Below are positions 41,230 through 51,700 of a stretch of DNA of 64,000 bases, one piece after another. The stretch comes from Desulfuromonadales bacterium (lineage in GTDB: Bacteria; Desulfobacterota; Desulfuromonadia; Desulfuromonadales; BM103). The notes under the pieces were generated by a model. That model was not told where the DNA came from and searched no databases. It saw only the letters and a list, made by a program, of their open reading frames with translations. The stretch is from NCBI GenBank assembly GCA_014860225.1, contig JACZKE010000053.1:1-64000 (forward strand). Direction: 5' to 3'. Both the position numbers and the translations under genes were made by a program. The stretch's first letter is position 1. Every line of letters begins with the position of its first letter.

Positions 41230-42383
41230 GACGCACGCATCACTTCGTCGGGGTCGGTCACCGCTGCCCGCCATGCTGGAATGACAGTGCTTGCCACGTA
41301 AGGGATAATGGTCAAAAAGGCCAGCGTACCAAGCTGGTAAAAATCAATGAAGGGAGTCGGCCGAAGCGCCGGGAAGAGCACGGACCAACCGCGCAGGATA
41401 CCGCCGAGAACTGGTGTTCCCCACCAGAAGACCAAAATAAAAGCGATCAGACATCCTGAAAGGAACGCCAGCAGAGACAGGGCCAATCCCTCCCATAACT
41501 TGAGCAGCAGCACATCGCCGGTGTCCCAGCCGACAGCTTTCAGAATACCGATCTCGCGTCTTTCCCCGGCACTGAGACCGGTCGCCTTGTCCCAGGCCAG
41601 AATGCAGAACGCCATCAGGGCCGAGGAGAAGAGCGCCAGCATCATGCCGCCACGCCAATCGAAGACCGCATGGTAAGTCCGTAACAGTTCACTCTGTGTA
41701 ATCGGTCGGGAGTCGGGCAGTGACCGCTTGATCTTGTTGGCGATCGTGTCGACCTCGTTCGGGTTATAAACCTCGACCGCCAGATCCGTGGCAAGAGAGT
41801 CAGGCATACCGAAGAACTGACGCAAAGGACCCTCTGGCATCACCACCAGGTCCTGGGTGAGCAGGTCTGCGGCGGAGACAAAGACCCCGGTCACCGTGAA
41901 TATCCGGCCGATGTTGTCGTAATCAATCAAAATCAGTTCATCCTGCAGATGTATCAGGCGGCTTCTGGCAACCCCCGCACCGATAGCACACTCTCCCTCT
42001 TCGCGCGGCAGGCGGCCGTTCAGCAGGCTCAATTCATTTGCCAAGGTATCAAAACCCTGCAATGTATAATTCGTCCCGGTCAGAGCATCGTAATAATAGC
42101 CCCAGACTCTCGGCTTGACCGCCTTGACTCCCGGAATCTCCACTAATTTTTCGACCGCGGATACCGGGATCAGCTCATGACGCCCGGCCATGGTCTTTTG
42201 CACAACGAGTTGCGGACCGCCGGCAAGCATGGTTGTCGCTTCGGTCTTCAACGCCTGAGTCAAAAAAAGCACAGACGCCAGCACGACGATCATCAGCGTG
42301 TATACGACCAGAATGGCGCAGGTCTTACCGGGACGCCTGAGCAACGATGCCAAGGCATATTCAAGGATTTTGAGATAGCGCAT
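41226..42383 (-). CDS. ABC transporter permease, FtsX/MacB type
   Basis: 385 residues. One N-terminal transmembrane span (about 22-45), a large periplasmic MacB-type domain (about 46-240) and three C-terminal spans, ending with AWRAAVTDPDEVMRAS, an FtsX-family end. Its ATG shares one base with the preceding stop (TGATG). Transport substrate unknown; the operon implies copper or redox protein maturation. Confidence 0.9.
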   Translation of the reverse strand: MRYLKILEYALASLLRRPGKTCAILVVYTLMIVVLASVLFLTQALKTEATTMLAGGPQLVVQKTMAGRHELIPVSAVEKLVEIPGVKAVKPRVWGYYYDALTGTNYTLQGFDTLANELSLLNGRLPREEGECAIGAGVARSRLIHLQDELILIDYDNIGRIFTVTGVFVSAADLLTQDLVVMPEGPLRQFFGMPDSLATDLAVEVYNPNEVDTIANKIKRSLPDSRPITQSELLRTYHAVFDWRGGMMLALFSSALMAFCILAWDKATGLSAGERREIGILKAVGWDTGDVLLLKLWEGLALSLLAFLSGCLIAFILVFWWGTPVLGGILRGWSVLFPALRPTPFIDFYQLGTLAFLTIIPYVASTVIPAWRAAVTDPDEVMRAS

Positions 42384-42709
42384 CAGGGTTGTGCCACGCG
42401 GCGGATGTGCATGGTCGTCTCCGGCCGAGGGCCAGCAGGGGCCATCAGGCTACCAGCGGGAAAATGGTCAAACGCACCCGGATGATCCTGAAATGGGCTG
42501 AACAGATCAGCCATCGAAGGATGACGGGTATAGCGGGCTTCTGTCCACAGCGCCAGGTCGGTCAGAGACAGAACGCTGACCAGCTGTCTTCTCGCCGGCA
42601 ACCCATCCGCCAGAAAAGTTGCCGATGTCTTTTGCGCCCATCCCGTCAAACCGGCCAGCGCTGTCAGCAGCACAGCTATGAGACAGAGATAAGCGCGGCT
42701 GCGGATCAT
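42383..42709 (-). CDS. Small exported or membrane-anchored protein of the copper operon
   Basis: 108 residues with an N-terminal hydrophobic segment (YLCLIAVLLTALAGLTGWA). The rest has many His, Pro and Met (PSMADLFSPFQDHPGAFDHFPAG, then TTMHIRRVAQP) and could bind metal. No family recognised. Both ends overlap its neighbours, ATGA with nosL and TGATG with the permease, so it is certainly part of the operon. Confidence 0.7.
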   Translation of the reverse strand: MIRSRAYLCLIAVLLTALAGLTGWAQKTSATFLADGLPARRQLVSVLSLTDLALWTEARYTRHPSMADLFSPFQDHPGAFDHFPAGSLMAPAGPRPETTMHIRRVAQP

Positions 42710-43170
42710 GGCTGTTCCTGAGCATCGAGCAGCTCGCGACCATCAAAACGCATCAGCTTGGTCCCGGAATGGTCGCGCATGAACGTCGCGGCCGCTTCAC
42801 GACCCGCAACCGGTACCAGCTCCCTCCCCATCGGACCGAGAACATCGCTGCCCACAACGAAAAAAACCTCCGTGGCAGGGATCAGGCGGGCTGTATAGTA
42901 TTCCGTGACATACAGGTTCGCCACCTGATCGCGCGTGGCACCAGGCTGATAGGTTGCCAGATTTTCGTAGAAAATGAACAGGTCCTTAGGGCCATCAAAA
43001 TAGAAATATTGCCCGTCGGTCATTTCCAGGGCCGCGACCCAGTGGGGATAAGGAGCGACAAACATACCGCAGACCCCGCAACGGGTCTTGTCATCAGGCC
43101 CGGCAGGGGTAGCGGCGAACAGCGGCGAACAGATCAGAATAAACAAGAGACAGAGTATGGACAGACGCAT
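42706..43170 (-). CDS. NosL-like copper chaperone
   Basis: 154 residues, signal peptide (about 1-20). The mature N-terminus has C31-G-V-C34-G-M36, the Cys/Met copper(I) site of the NosL family, then YFYFDGPKDLFIFYENL and the double betabeta-alpha-beta fold pattern. GAGG lies 5 nt before the ATG; a TTG start 10 codons upstream is less likely. NosL serves nitrous oxide reductase elsewhere, but no nosZ is in this window. First gene of the operon running to 36538. Confidence 0.88.
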   Translation of the reverse strand: MRLSILCLLFILICSPLFAATPAGPDDKTRCGVCGMFVAPYPHWVAALEMTDGQYFYFDGPKDLFIFYENLATYQPGATRDQVANLYVTEYYTARLIPATEVFFVVGSDVLGPMGRELVPVAGREAAATFMRDHSGTKLMRFDGRELLDAQEQP

Positions 43171-43392
43171 CAGAACCTCACGATTGGCAGTAGATAACAA
43201 GTGGAATTCAGAAAAAACACATGATGCACTCGCAAAAATTTATGAATCACCAGCCATGCTATACCAGATTCTCCATGTGGATCAACAGCAAGTGAGGGTA
43301 CAACGTTCCGCAGACCGCTGGAATTGAAATTAAGTATATGGAGTGCAGAGCTTTTCATCGAAGTTCAAAGAGCGAGCAAGCCTTGCTTTTGA

Positions 43393-44055
43393 TTACCACG
43401 AATCCATATCAATAATGCCCAGTTGCACAGCATATTTCACCATATCGACCAGATTGCGAATACCGAGTTTTTTACAGACATTCGTACGATGTTTTTCGAT
43501 AGTCTTAGGACTCAGGTCAAGACTTTTGGAAATTTGCTGAGTGCTGCTGCCGGCGACCAGCAAACGGAAAACCTGCTGCTCCCGTTCAGTCAGCAGGTCA
43601 TAACCACTTGGCGTACTAGGATCATCCTGACGGTTTCTCAAATAATTTTGAAATACCTCTTTCTTCATACATGAACTCAAATAATATTCGCCGGCATGAA
43701 CTGTCCGAATGGCATCTATCAGTTCGGTGATGGGCGAACCTTTCACGACGTAACCAAGAGCCCCGGCAGACAGCGCCCGATGAACATAGGCCTCCTTTTC
43801 ATGCATGGAAAAGATCAGGATTTGAGTTCTTGGCAATTCTGCTTTGAGCAATGGGATGGCATCGAGCCCGCTTAACTGTGGTAAAGAAATATCCAGGATG
43901 ATAACATCCGGGGTCAGGTATTTGAGTTTTGCAAGGGCCCCGTGGGCATCCGCTGCACTGCCGATCACCTGCAATTCAGGATAATGTTCCAGCATGACCG
44001 GCAACCCTTCTTTGATGACCGGATGATCGTCGACGATGAATATGCTTAAAGCCAT
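43393..44055 (-). CDS. NarL/LuxR-family response regulator
   Basis: 220 residues. Receiver domain (about 1-120) with phospho-acceptor D55 in VIILDISLPQ, acidic pair D9/D10 and K105 region YVVKGSPI. C-terminal LuxR helix-turn-helix (about 150-210): LTEREQQVFRLLVAGSSTQQISKSLDLSPKTIEKH. It overlaps the histidine kinase gene by 10 bp. It probably controls the adjacent copper operon; inference from position. Confidence 0.92.
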   Translation of the reverse strand: MALSIFIVDDHPVIKEGLPVMLEHYPELQVIGSAADAHGALAKLKYLTPDVIILDISLPQLSGLDAIPLLKAELPRTQILIFSMHEKEAYVHRALSAGALGYVVKGSPITELIDAIRTVHAGEYYLSSCMKKEVFQNYLRNRQDDPSTPSGYDLLTEREQQVFRLLVAGSSTQQISKSLDLSPKTIEKHRTNVCKKLGIRNLVDMVKYAVQLGIIDMDSW

Positions 44056-45029
44056 GCTGATTCAGCCTCCCCTTTAATCGGGATCAAGGCCCGGACAGTC
44101 GTTTTCTCTCCTGGCTTTGAAGAAAGCTCAAGTGAGCCGCCTACGGCAGCAAGACGTTCACGCATTCCCAGCAATCCAAACCCACTCTTTTTTTCGAAAA
44201 ACTCTGTTGTCTTCAGCTTCGAAAAGCCACCACCGTTGTCACAAATTTTAAGAATGATCAGGGGATGGCAATAAGTGAGGGTTACGCTGACAAAGCTCGC
44301 ATTGGCATGTTTGATGATGTTGTTCAAGGCTTCCTGGCAAACCCGGTACAGTGCAATCTCGATGTCTGCATGCAGACGCTGCTTAACTCCGGCAGCACTG
44401 TATTCAATCTGCAGAAGTGGGTGTTCCTTTGCCAGGCCGCTAACATACCATTTGAGCGTCTCAACCAGACCGAGATCGTCAAGCATGTCAGGCCTCAGCT
44501 CTGAGGTGAATCCCCGGATATCATGCCCCAACTGTGAGATTGTCTCCATCAAGGACTCACATGTCTGCAAGGCAGTAATATCTTTTACGGATATTTGCCA
44601 CTGGATTCTCTCTGCCTTGCATTGCAGAGTCGTAACCATCTGACCGAAATGGTCATGTAATTCCAGGGCAAGTTTTCGTCGTTCATCTTCGGCTGCCCGC
44701 AACAATTTATGGCTCAATTGACGGACTTCCTGTCGAGCTTTGATTTCCTGCTGCCAATGGGCTTTGAGAGGCCGGTAAAAGAGAAAGTAGGTCGGCGACA
44801 AAAAAATACCCAGTACCATTACGTCAACCAGTGCTTCAACCAGATCAGAAGAAAAAGAGAGTTCGTGCAGGAAGAGAACATCTGTGAGCTCTGCTACACA
44901 GATCCAAGTGAAGATTATAGCCAGGAGCATGCCGGGCCGCCACCATACAGGTGAATATCTCTTCTTTACACTGACGACTTTGGTAGCGGTCTCTGTGGGA
45001 TATGACTCATCAAGCGTTGATTCAGTCAT
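44046..45029 (-). CDS. NarX-type sensor histidine kinase
   Basis: 327 residues. Two transmembrane spans (about 33-55 and 67-86) with almost no periplasmic loop, so it likely senses a membrane or cytoplasmic signal. HisKA_3 domain with H125 in ALELHDHFGQMVTTLQ, then an HATPase domain (ALYRVCQEALNNIIKHAN, DNGGGF, GFGLLGMRERL). Forms a pair with the downstream regulator. Confidence 0.92.
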   Translation of the reverse strand: MTESTLDESYPTETATKVVSVKKRYSPVWWRPGMLLAIIFTWICVAELTDVLFLHELSFSSDLVEALVDVMVLGIFLSPTYFLFYRPLKAHWQQEIKARQEVRQLSHKLLRAAEDERRKLALELHDHFGQMVTTLQCKAERIQWQISVKDITALQTCESLMETISQLGHDIRGFTSELRPDMLDDLGLVETLKWYVSGLAKEHPLLQIEYSAAGVKQRLHADIEIALYRVCQEALNNIIKHANASFVSVTLTYCHPLIILKICDNGGGFSKLKTTEFFEKKSGFGLLGMRERLAAVGGSLELSSKPGEKTTVRALIPIKGEAESAWL

Positions 45030-45292
45030 AATTTACACCTTCGCTCCATTTTTCATGTCACGTGGCTCTATATATTACTAATCTTATCATATTTATTTTA
45101 AAATTTGCGGCAGTAGATCAAGAACGACTAAATACGATGATCTATACCATTTAAAGGATGACGCTGCAAGATTGGCTCGGAGTAAGGGATATGAAATTTT
45201 TCAGCTTCGAATCTCCGACCGCGCCTTGCTGACTGCATAGACTATGATATGTTTTGCAGACAACCAACAGCCGAAAGGAAAGGAGAAAAGCC

Positions 45293-45493
45293 ATGTCTGT
45301 CGCTAAAGTCATTGAGATCCATGCAGAAGGCAGTTCCATCGAGGAGGCAGCTGCAGCAGCCCTGGGAGAGGCGGCCAAAACGGTAGACCAGATCAGGACC
45401 CTCTACATAGAAGATATTCAGGCTATCGTCGAGAATAACAAAATCACCAGGTACCGCCTCAATACCAAGATTACTTTTGTCATCAAAAATTGA
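45293..45493 (+). CDS. Dodecin, flavin-storage protein
   Basis: 66 residues from MSVAKVIEIHAEGSS, AAGGAG upstream. The sequence SIEEAAAAALGEAAKTVDQIRTLYIEDIQAIVENNKITRYRLNTKITFVI is the compact beta-alpha-beta-beta dodecin fold; W in many family members is Y here (YIEDIQ). It assembles as a dodecamer that binds riboflavin or FAD. Isolated rightward gene followed by a terminator. Confidence 0.93.
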   Translation: MSVAKVIEIHAEGSSIEEAAAAALGEAAKTVDQIRTLYIEDIQAIVENNKITRYRLNTKITFVIKN

Positions 45494-45632
45494 CGACAAT
45501 TGGTTATTCTTGAAACGGGAGTTGTGAGGGGAAGATAACGAGTCAAACACTGAAGAAAGGTTCAAAGACCAGCCAGGATACGTGGAGCCAAGCTGCAACG
45601 ACCTGCAAACTGTGAGCAGCCAGAAAAAACAG

Positions 45633-45664
45633 AAGGCCAGCAAACCCCTGAGGTTGCTGGCCTT
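45633..45664 (+). terminator. Intrinsic terminator after dodecin
   Basis: AAGGCCAGCAA (45633-45643) and TTGCTGGCCTT (45654-45664) form a perfect 11-bp stem. Each end has a short T or A run, so it can work in both directions. Confidence 0.75.
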
Positions 45665-45729
45665 TATCGTCTTGGCCTAACACAATCACACGGCGCCAGC
45701 CCGACCCCAGCTCACTCAAGACCCAAACG

Positions 45730-45945
45730 CTAACGCTTCAAATGAGGATAAAAATCTTTTCGATGCCCGACGTGGACGACAAGAACCACAAGCTTGTCTC
45801 CGTCAATCTGATAGATGACCCTATAATCTCCAACACGCAATCGATAAAGGTGATCCCCAAATGGCCACTCCAAGGCTGTTTTTAGAGAATAAATCTGGGA
45901 CTTTCTCAAGCAAATACATATGGTTGCACGGTTCTGTCTCGGCAT
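45730..45945 (-). pseudogene. Truncated RelE/ParE-type toxin fragment
   Basis: The last 40 residues, DHLYRLRVGDYRVIYQIDGDKLVVLVVHVGHRKDFY, are the C-terminal half of a RelE/ParE toxin. The preceding part does not resemble the usual N-terminal half, and no antitoxin gene is adjacent. It is therefore a remnant and unlikely to be active. Confidence 0.6.
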
Positions 45946-46084
45946 TCAATTGGAGAACAGTGATTGTTGACTGTTGACTAGTCACGGATTTCACAATAAA
46001 AACACAACCGCAGGGCGCAGCGCCTGCGGTCCTGCTTTTTGCTGTGAAATCCTCACCCATCACATCACTTTGAACTGCTGCCCA

Positions 46085-46591
46085 TCACTTCAAACATATT
46101 TCCTCTGGAACGCTATCCCCAGAGACAAACCATTCATTGGCAACAAACTCCGCATCGGTAATCTGATCAAGGCGTCGCTTCATGTATTTACCTTCGGCTT
46201 CGACAGCGACATCGCCATTGGGCAGATAGAGCTCGCCTGTGCCTTCGAAGGTCCGGCTTCTTTGTTTGGTAATGCGGCCGACGGCTTTCAGTTCAACCCC
46301 AAGGGGTACCGGGCTTTTGTAGCGGACCTTCAGTTCGATCGTGACGCCAAACGTGTTGCTGTCAGTGGTCATCATGATGGCGCGGCCAATCACTTCATCG
46401 AGGATTGCCGCCGAGATGCCGCCATGCATGACATGCGGATAGCTCTGGTGTTCCGGCAGAGGTTTGAACACGGCAATCAGTTCTTTATCAGCAGTCTCGT
46501 AAAAACGGGTTTTCAGGCCAAAATCGTTGTCGACTCCGCAGACGAGGCAGTTTTTAGAGATGTGCTGACTGCTGGTGATTTTGTGGTTCAT
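46085..46591 (-). CDS. PaaI-type hot-dog thioesterase family protein
   Basis: 168 residues from MNHKITSSQHISKNCLVCG, AGGAG 4 nt before the ATG. Hot-dog fold with the signature VMHGGISAAILDEVIGRAI, then ELKVRYKSPVPLG. An N-terminal CLVCG segment is common in this subgroup. Probably hydrolyses an acyl-CoA; substrate unknown. A longer start at 46651 is rejected for lack of a ribosome site. Confidence 0.85.
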   Translation of the reverse strand: MNHKITSSQHISKNCLVCGVDNDFGLKTRFYETADKELIAVFKPLPEHQSYPHVMHGGISAAILDEVIGRAIMMTTDSNTFGVTIELKVRYKSPVPLGVELKAVGRITKQRSRTFEGTGELYLPNGDVAVEAEGKYMKRRLDQITDAEFVANEWFVSGDSVPEEICLK

Positions 46592-46657
46592 GGTTCTCCT
46601 GATTATCAGAAATGTTGAAAAAACTAACGCAAAGTTTATAACCAAAAACAATGGTTA

Positions 46658-46747
46658 GCCGCCAAGGCACCAAGGCACGGAGTAAGCTTTGTGTAAATCG
46701 ATCTTTAGTAAAAAATGAACTTCTTGGTGTCTTGGAGCCTTGGTGGC
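46658..46747. repeat. Palindromic intergenic repeat
   Basis: Arms GCCGCCAAGGCACCAAG and CTTGGAGCCTTGGTGGC are imperfect inverted repeats about 90 bp apart in total. Non-coding; fills most of the 177-bp gap between the thioesterase and ABC-2 permease genes. Confidence 0.6.
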
Positions 46748-46768
46748 AAGCACTACCGTCAACCAACC

Positions 46769-47556
46769 TCATTTGACGATGCGCCGCACCATCAGGGCTA
46801 TGGCCAGTGGCAGCAGAATGGCCGTTGCAGTCAGCAGGTAGAGCAGGCTCAACCACAGCGATGCCGACCAGAACTGCAGGGCGCAGCCGCGCACCAGGGC
46901 GACCAGATGCGTTAACGGTAGCAGTTGCGCTACAGACTGGGCCCAACCGGGCAGGTTCTGCAGCGGGAAGAACGTGCCGCTGAACAGGAACATCGGCGTG
47001 ATGCCGAGGAAGATCGGCAGATTGAAGGTTTCGATCCCCGGCACCAGGGCGGTGCAGATCATGCCCAGCGCCGCGAACAGCAGGCCGCCGAGCAGCGCGA
47101 GAGGGATCAGCAGCAAGGCTCCAGGGAACTCGAACAGGCCACACAGGGAGATGACTGTGCCCATCAGCGTCGTCGCGATTACCGACTTGGTTGCCGCCCA
47201 GAGCATTTCACCGAGAATGATTTCTTCGAGGTTGAGCGGCGTGGCAAGCAACGCATCGAAGGTCTTCTGGTAGTACATGCGTACGAAGCTGTTATAAGTG
47301 CATTCGAAAAAAGCATTGTACATGATCGCGACCGAGACCAGTGCCGGGGCGATAAAAACCGTGTAGGAAAGCTGTCGACCGGCATAGTGAAATTCGCCGA
47401 CCAGTACGGCAAGGCCGACACCGAAAGCAAGGATATAGAGCAGCGGCTCAATCAACGGCGGCAGGAAGGAGATCTTCCAGGTGCGCCGGTAGACGCTGAA
47501 GTTGCGCTGCCAGACCCGCAGAGTGCGGTGGCTGATTTGCGAAGGTTTCGGCCAGT

Positions 47557-47560
<4 letters not shown>
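46769..47560 (-). CDS. ABC-2 type transporter permease
   Basis: 263 residues, six transmembrane spans, with the ABC-2 motif in PLTHLVALVRG near the C-terminus and MYNAFFECTYNSF near the middle, as in NodJ-like permeases. The ATG overlaps the ATPase stop by 4 bp. Exports an unknown substrate with the ATPase upstream. Confidence 0.9.
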
Positions 47561-48465
<905 letters not shown>

Positions 48466-48480
48466 TGCAAGCCTTTCTTT

Positions 48481-48681
48481 AACGGATCTATAACCTGAAC
48501 AAAGGCTATGGACAAACCATTGCAAAGACGCAAAGAGAACCTTTCATTATTTAACGCGGAGACGCAGAGTACGCAGAGAAAAAAACATTTCGAGGGCAAA
48601 ATGACGGACACCTTGGTCATTCTTCTCAGCGTCGCCGTATCTCTGCGTGAATTATTGGACTGACCTTTGTTTGGGTTATAG
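48481..48681. repeat. MITE-like element, copy 2
   Basis: Ends CTATAACCTGAACAAAGG (48488-48505) and CCTTTGTTTGGGTTATAG (48664-48681) match as inverted repeats at 16 of 18 positions. It shares its interior with the copy at 36312-36466 but is about 50 bp longer, with extra GACGCAGAG-type repeats. It occupies the gap before the NodI-type ATPase and may carry its promoter. Confidence 0.75.
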
Positions 48682-48761
48682 GGGGCAATTAAGCCTTTGT
48701 ATTTGCGAACTGAGTTCTCTTATATAGAACCAAGCAATTCAGTATACGAGGGGGCTGCCGC

Positions 48762-51700
48762 TCAATCAAATTTAATCAGGTAGTAAAGGTCGACACCGCT
48801 TTCGACGCCGAGCGTCGATTCGACCTCCCACTTCTCGGACAGGCGTTTTCGCAGGGTCACTCCGCCCGTGCCGGAGAACAACCCCTGGATATCGATCTCG
48901 CTGATCCCCAGATCGGAGAACGTCCCGCCGTATCCTGGAAGCAGGGCGCCGGCGCCGATCATCAGGGCATCTTCACCCTCCTGCCCTTCCCGCATCGGCC
49001 GGCCCATGAAAATATAGCCCAGAATATCGCGCTCCGGCATGGCCGGCTGAGAATACAGGGTGACCACCGGAGCCTCGGCGGTTCCGGTGACCTGCACCCC
49101 CGCCTGCACTGTCCCCACGTCACGAGTCGCCAGGATGTTCAGCCTCGGGTTGCTGACCTGCCTGCCTGCATAAGTCAACACCCCCTGCTTGATGTCGAGA
49201 TTTGCCCCATAGGCCTTGTAGACGCCTTTGGCCAGGGTGATCTCTCCAAAAACCACCACCTGGTTCTGGTCATTAAGAGTGATCATACCGCCGCCCTGAA
49301 GCCGGGTTGATACGCCGACGGTCCTGATCCATACACGCTCACCGAGTTCGACGGCAACCTGAATGTCGGCATCAATCGGCAAGGCCTTGCGACGGTCCTG
49401 ATCTTCGCCGGCGATGACCACATCGTTGCTGGGCAAGACCTCTGGTGAAGTCTCTGCTTCAAGCAGGCTCATCTCCGGAATCAGCAGGCTGCCTTCAAGG
49501 CGAAGCTTCTCAAGATCACCGGTCAGGGTCAGCTCAGGGCTGCACAGCACTTGCAGTTCCGGGAAGTTATAGACCTGCAGACGCTCGCCCTCGACCGTCA
49601 GCCGGTAACGCTGTAGCTGCCACCGCTCGAAATCGATCACGCCTGAACCAATCAGCGTTCCCGGACCTGATCGCAAAGAGAACTCCTCGATTTTCAGCTG
49701 CGTTCCCTGCAGAACCGTACGTATTTCGAAATCTTCGATAGTGATACCGGTCATCGGCACATAAGCACCTGCTTCAAGCAGCGCCAGATCACCGGAGAAA
49801 ACCGGATCCTGCCAGCTCCCGGTGACCTGCAGGTCGCCCTTGATCTGGCCATGCAGATCCTGAATCAGCCCCGGGGCAAGCGCAGCCAGCATCCCGGTCG
49901 CATGCAGTTGTCCCTGCAGGGAAGCCTGCAGCGCACCATCTTCGACAAAACTGATCGGCCAGCGGGCCGGCAGCGGTAATTGCCAGCTTCCGTGCAGCTG
50001 CCCTTCCCTGGCCAGCTGCACTGCCAGCGAACCGATGAGCTGGTCGCCCTGCCACTGCCACTCGACATCTGCCTGAGGCACCTGAATATCGATCTGACCT
50101 CCGGGATTTTGCAGCGTCAAGCTGCTGTCCGCGAATTTAAGCTGTCCGTCCATGAAGATCTGGCCATCGTCCTGCCAATAACCGCCGGACTTGCCATGGA
50201 TGGCACCAACGAGCGTCACCTTGTCCGGCAACACGGGATTGAGCGACTCGAGCTTGAAGTTATCGATGTTTAAATCAATCTGGCCAGAATCCGGCCACGC
50301 AAAGCGAGGGGTATCCGTCGAGGTTAAGTTCAGGTCGAGAATGCCCTTATGAACACCTTCGACATGCGCGGTACAGTGAAAACCCCGGCCATCCCAGTTC
50401 AGGTCGGCGAGCAGCGACCGGAATCCGACCGGCTGGTTCTTCTGCTGCATAAGCCCGTCGGCCGAGACCGTGGAGTTGACATGCAGGAGCTTTCCTCCCC
50501 GAATTTCAAGTTGTGCATGACCATCGCTGAAGCCTTGTACTTCAAGTTCTTCGCGGATCCGGCTGATACGCTCCAGGTTCACCCCCTGCCAGCGCATATC
50601 CAGGGAAAGCTGCTCAGGCGGCCACTGCCAGCTCAGTGACTCGGATGAATGGGCGGCGAGTTCGAAGTGCTCGCCGGTGTCGCTGTCGGCGGCAACGTTG
50701 AGATCAAGGCCATCCTTCAGCCAGACAGCTTCCGCTGACAGAGCAGGGATTGTTACCACGGATAGTTCGTTCTGCAGCTCGGCATCAGCTGTCAGTCGGG
50801 CCTTCAGGGAGACAGGTTGTTGCGCAGCCATCTCCAGGAGTAGATCACCTGAGCTTTGGCCAGAGACTTTGAGCGACGGCCGCAGATAAGCGAGCCAGTC
50901 ATGACTAAGTGCATGCCAGGACAGTGCCAGCTGCGCATTCGTCGTGCGCCCCCAATTGGTGATCTTGAGAGCCAGGCGTTCACCACGGCGACTGACCACG
51001 GAAAAGTCTTCAAGGTTGATCACCCCCGACTGCCAGGTGATACGGGCCGGATCCTCGAGATTCCAGGTACCAAGTTCCGGAACCTCTCCGGACAATGCCT
51101 GCAATTGCGCTTGCCAGACCTTATCCCGGTACTGACCGGCCAGCTGCAAAGCCAGGTTGGCACCTAGACCGTTGATCATGACCTGCACATCATGCTGCTC
51201 GAGGGTGCCGCTCATGACGAGTTGCAGGTGCTCGGCCAGCAGTTCGCCATACTGAAAATTCTGGCCGTCAAGGTCCAGCACCAGCGGTGCCTGCTGTGCC
51301 AGGTGGCGGGCATTGAAGTTCAGACTGGCAAAAGAAGTTTCCTTCCAGACGATTTTCGCAGCTGAGCCCTGGACTTCCCCGGTCAGGTAACCATCAACCC
51401 AACGCAGCCAGCCTGACGCCGTCAACTTGCCGGCGAGGTCCGGATAGAACGGGCTCAGATCGGCGACTGCAAGGTCCATCTCGAGACGCTCGGAAGGTTT
51501 CCCGCGGGCGATCACCCTGGCGCTTTCACCGGTCAGGTCAAGGTTGATTTTATGCAGACCGCCATCCCGCCAATCAGCAGCAACTTGTCCGGCGATAGCA
51601 TAACCGCGCAGCTGACCTTCATAGATGACCGCACCAAGGCTGGCCTGCAGAGGTCTGCCGTCATAGGGGACCAGCAAATCACCGGAAACATCGAGTCGGG

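Noticed and set aside
45821-46063. 80-codon minus-strand frame as antitoxin or toxin start
   Set aside because: Does not resemble an antitoxin or the missing half of the RelE-type fragment.
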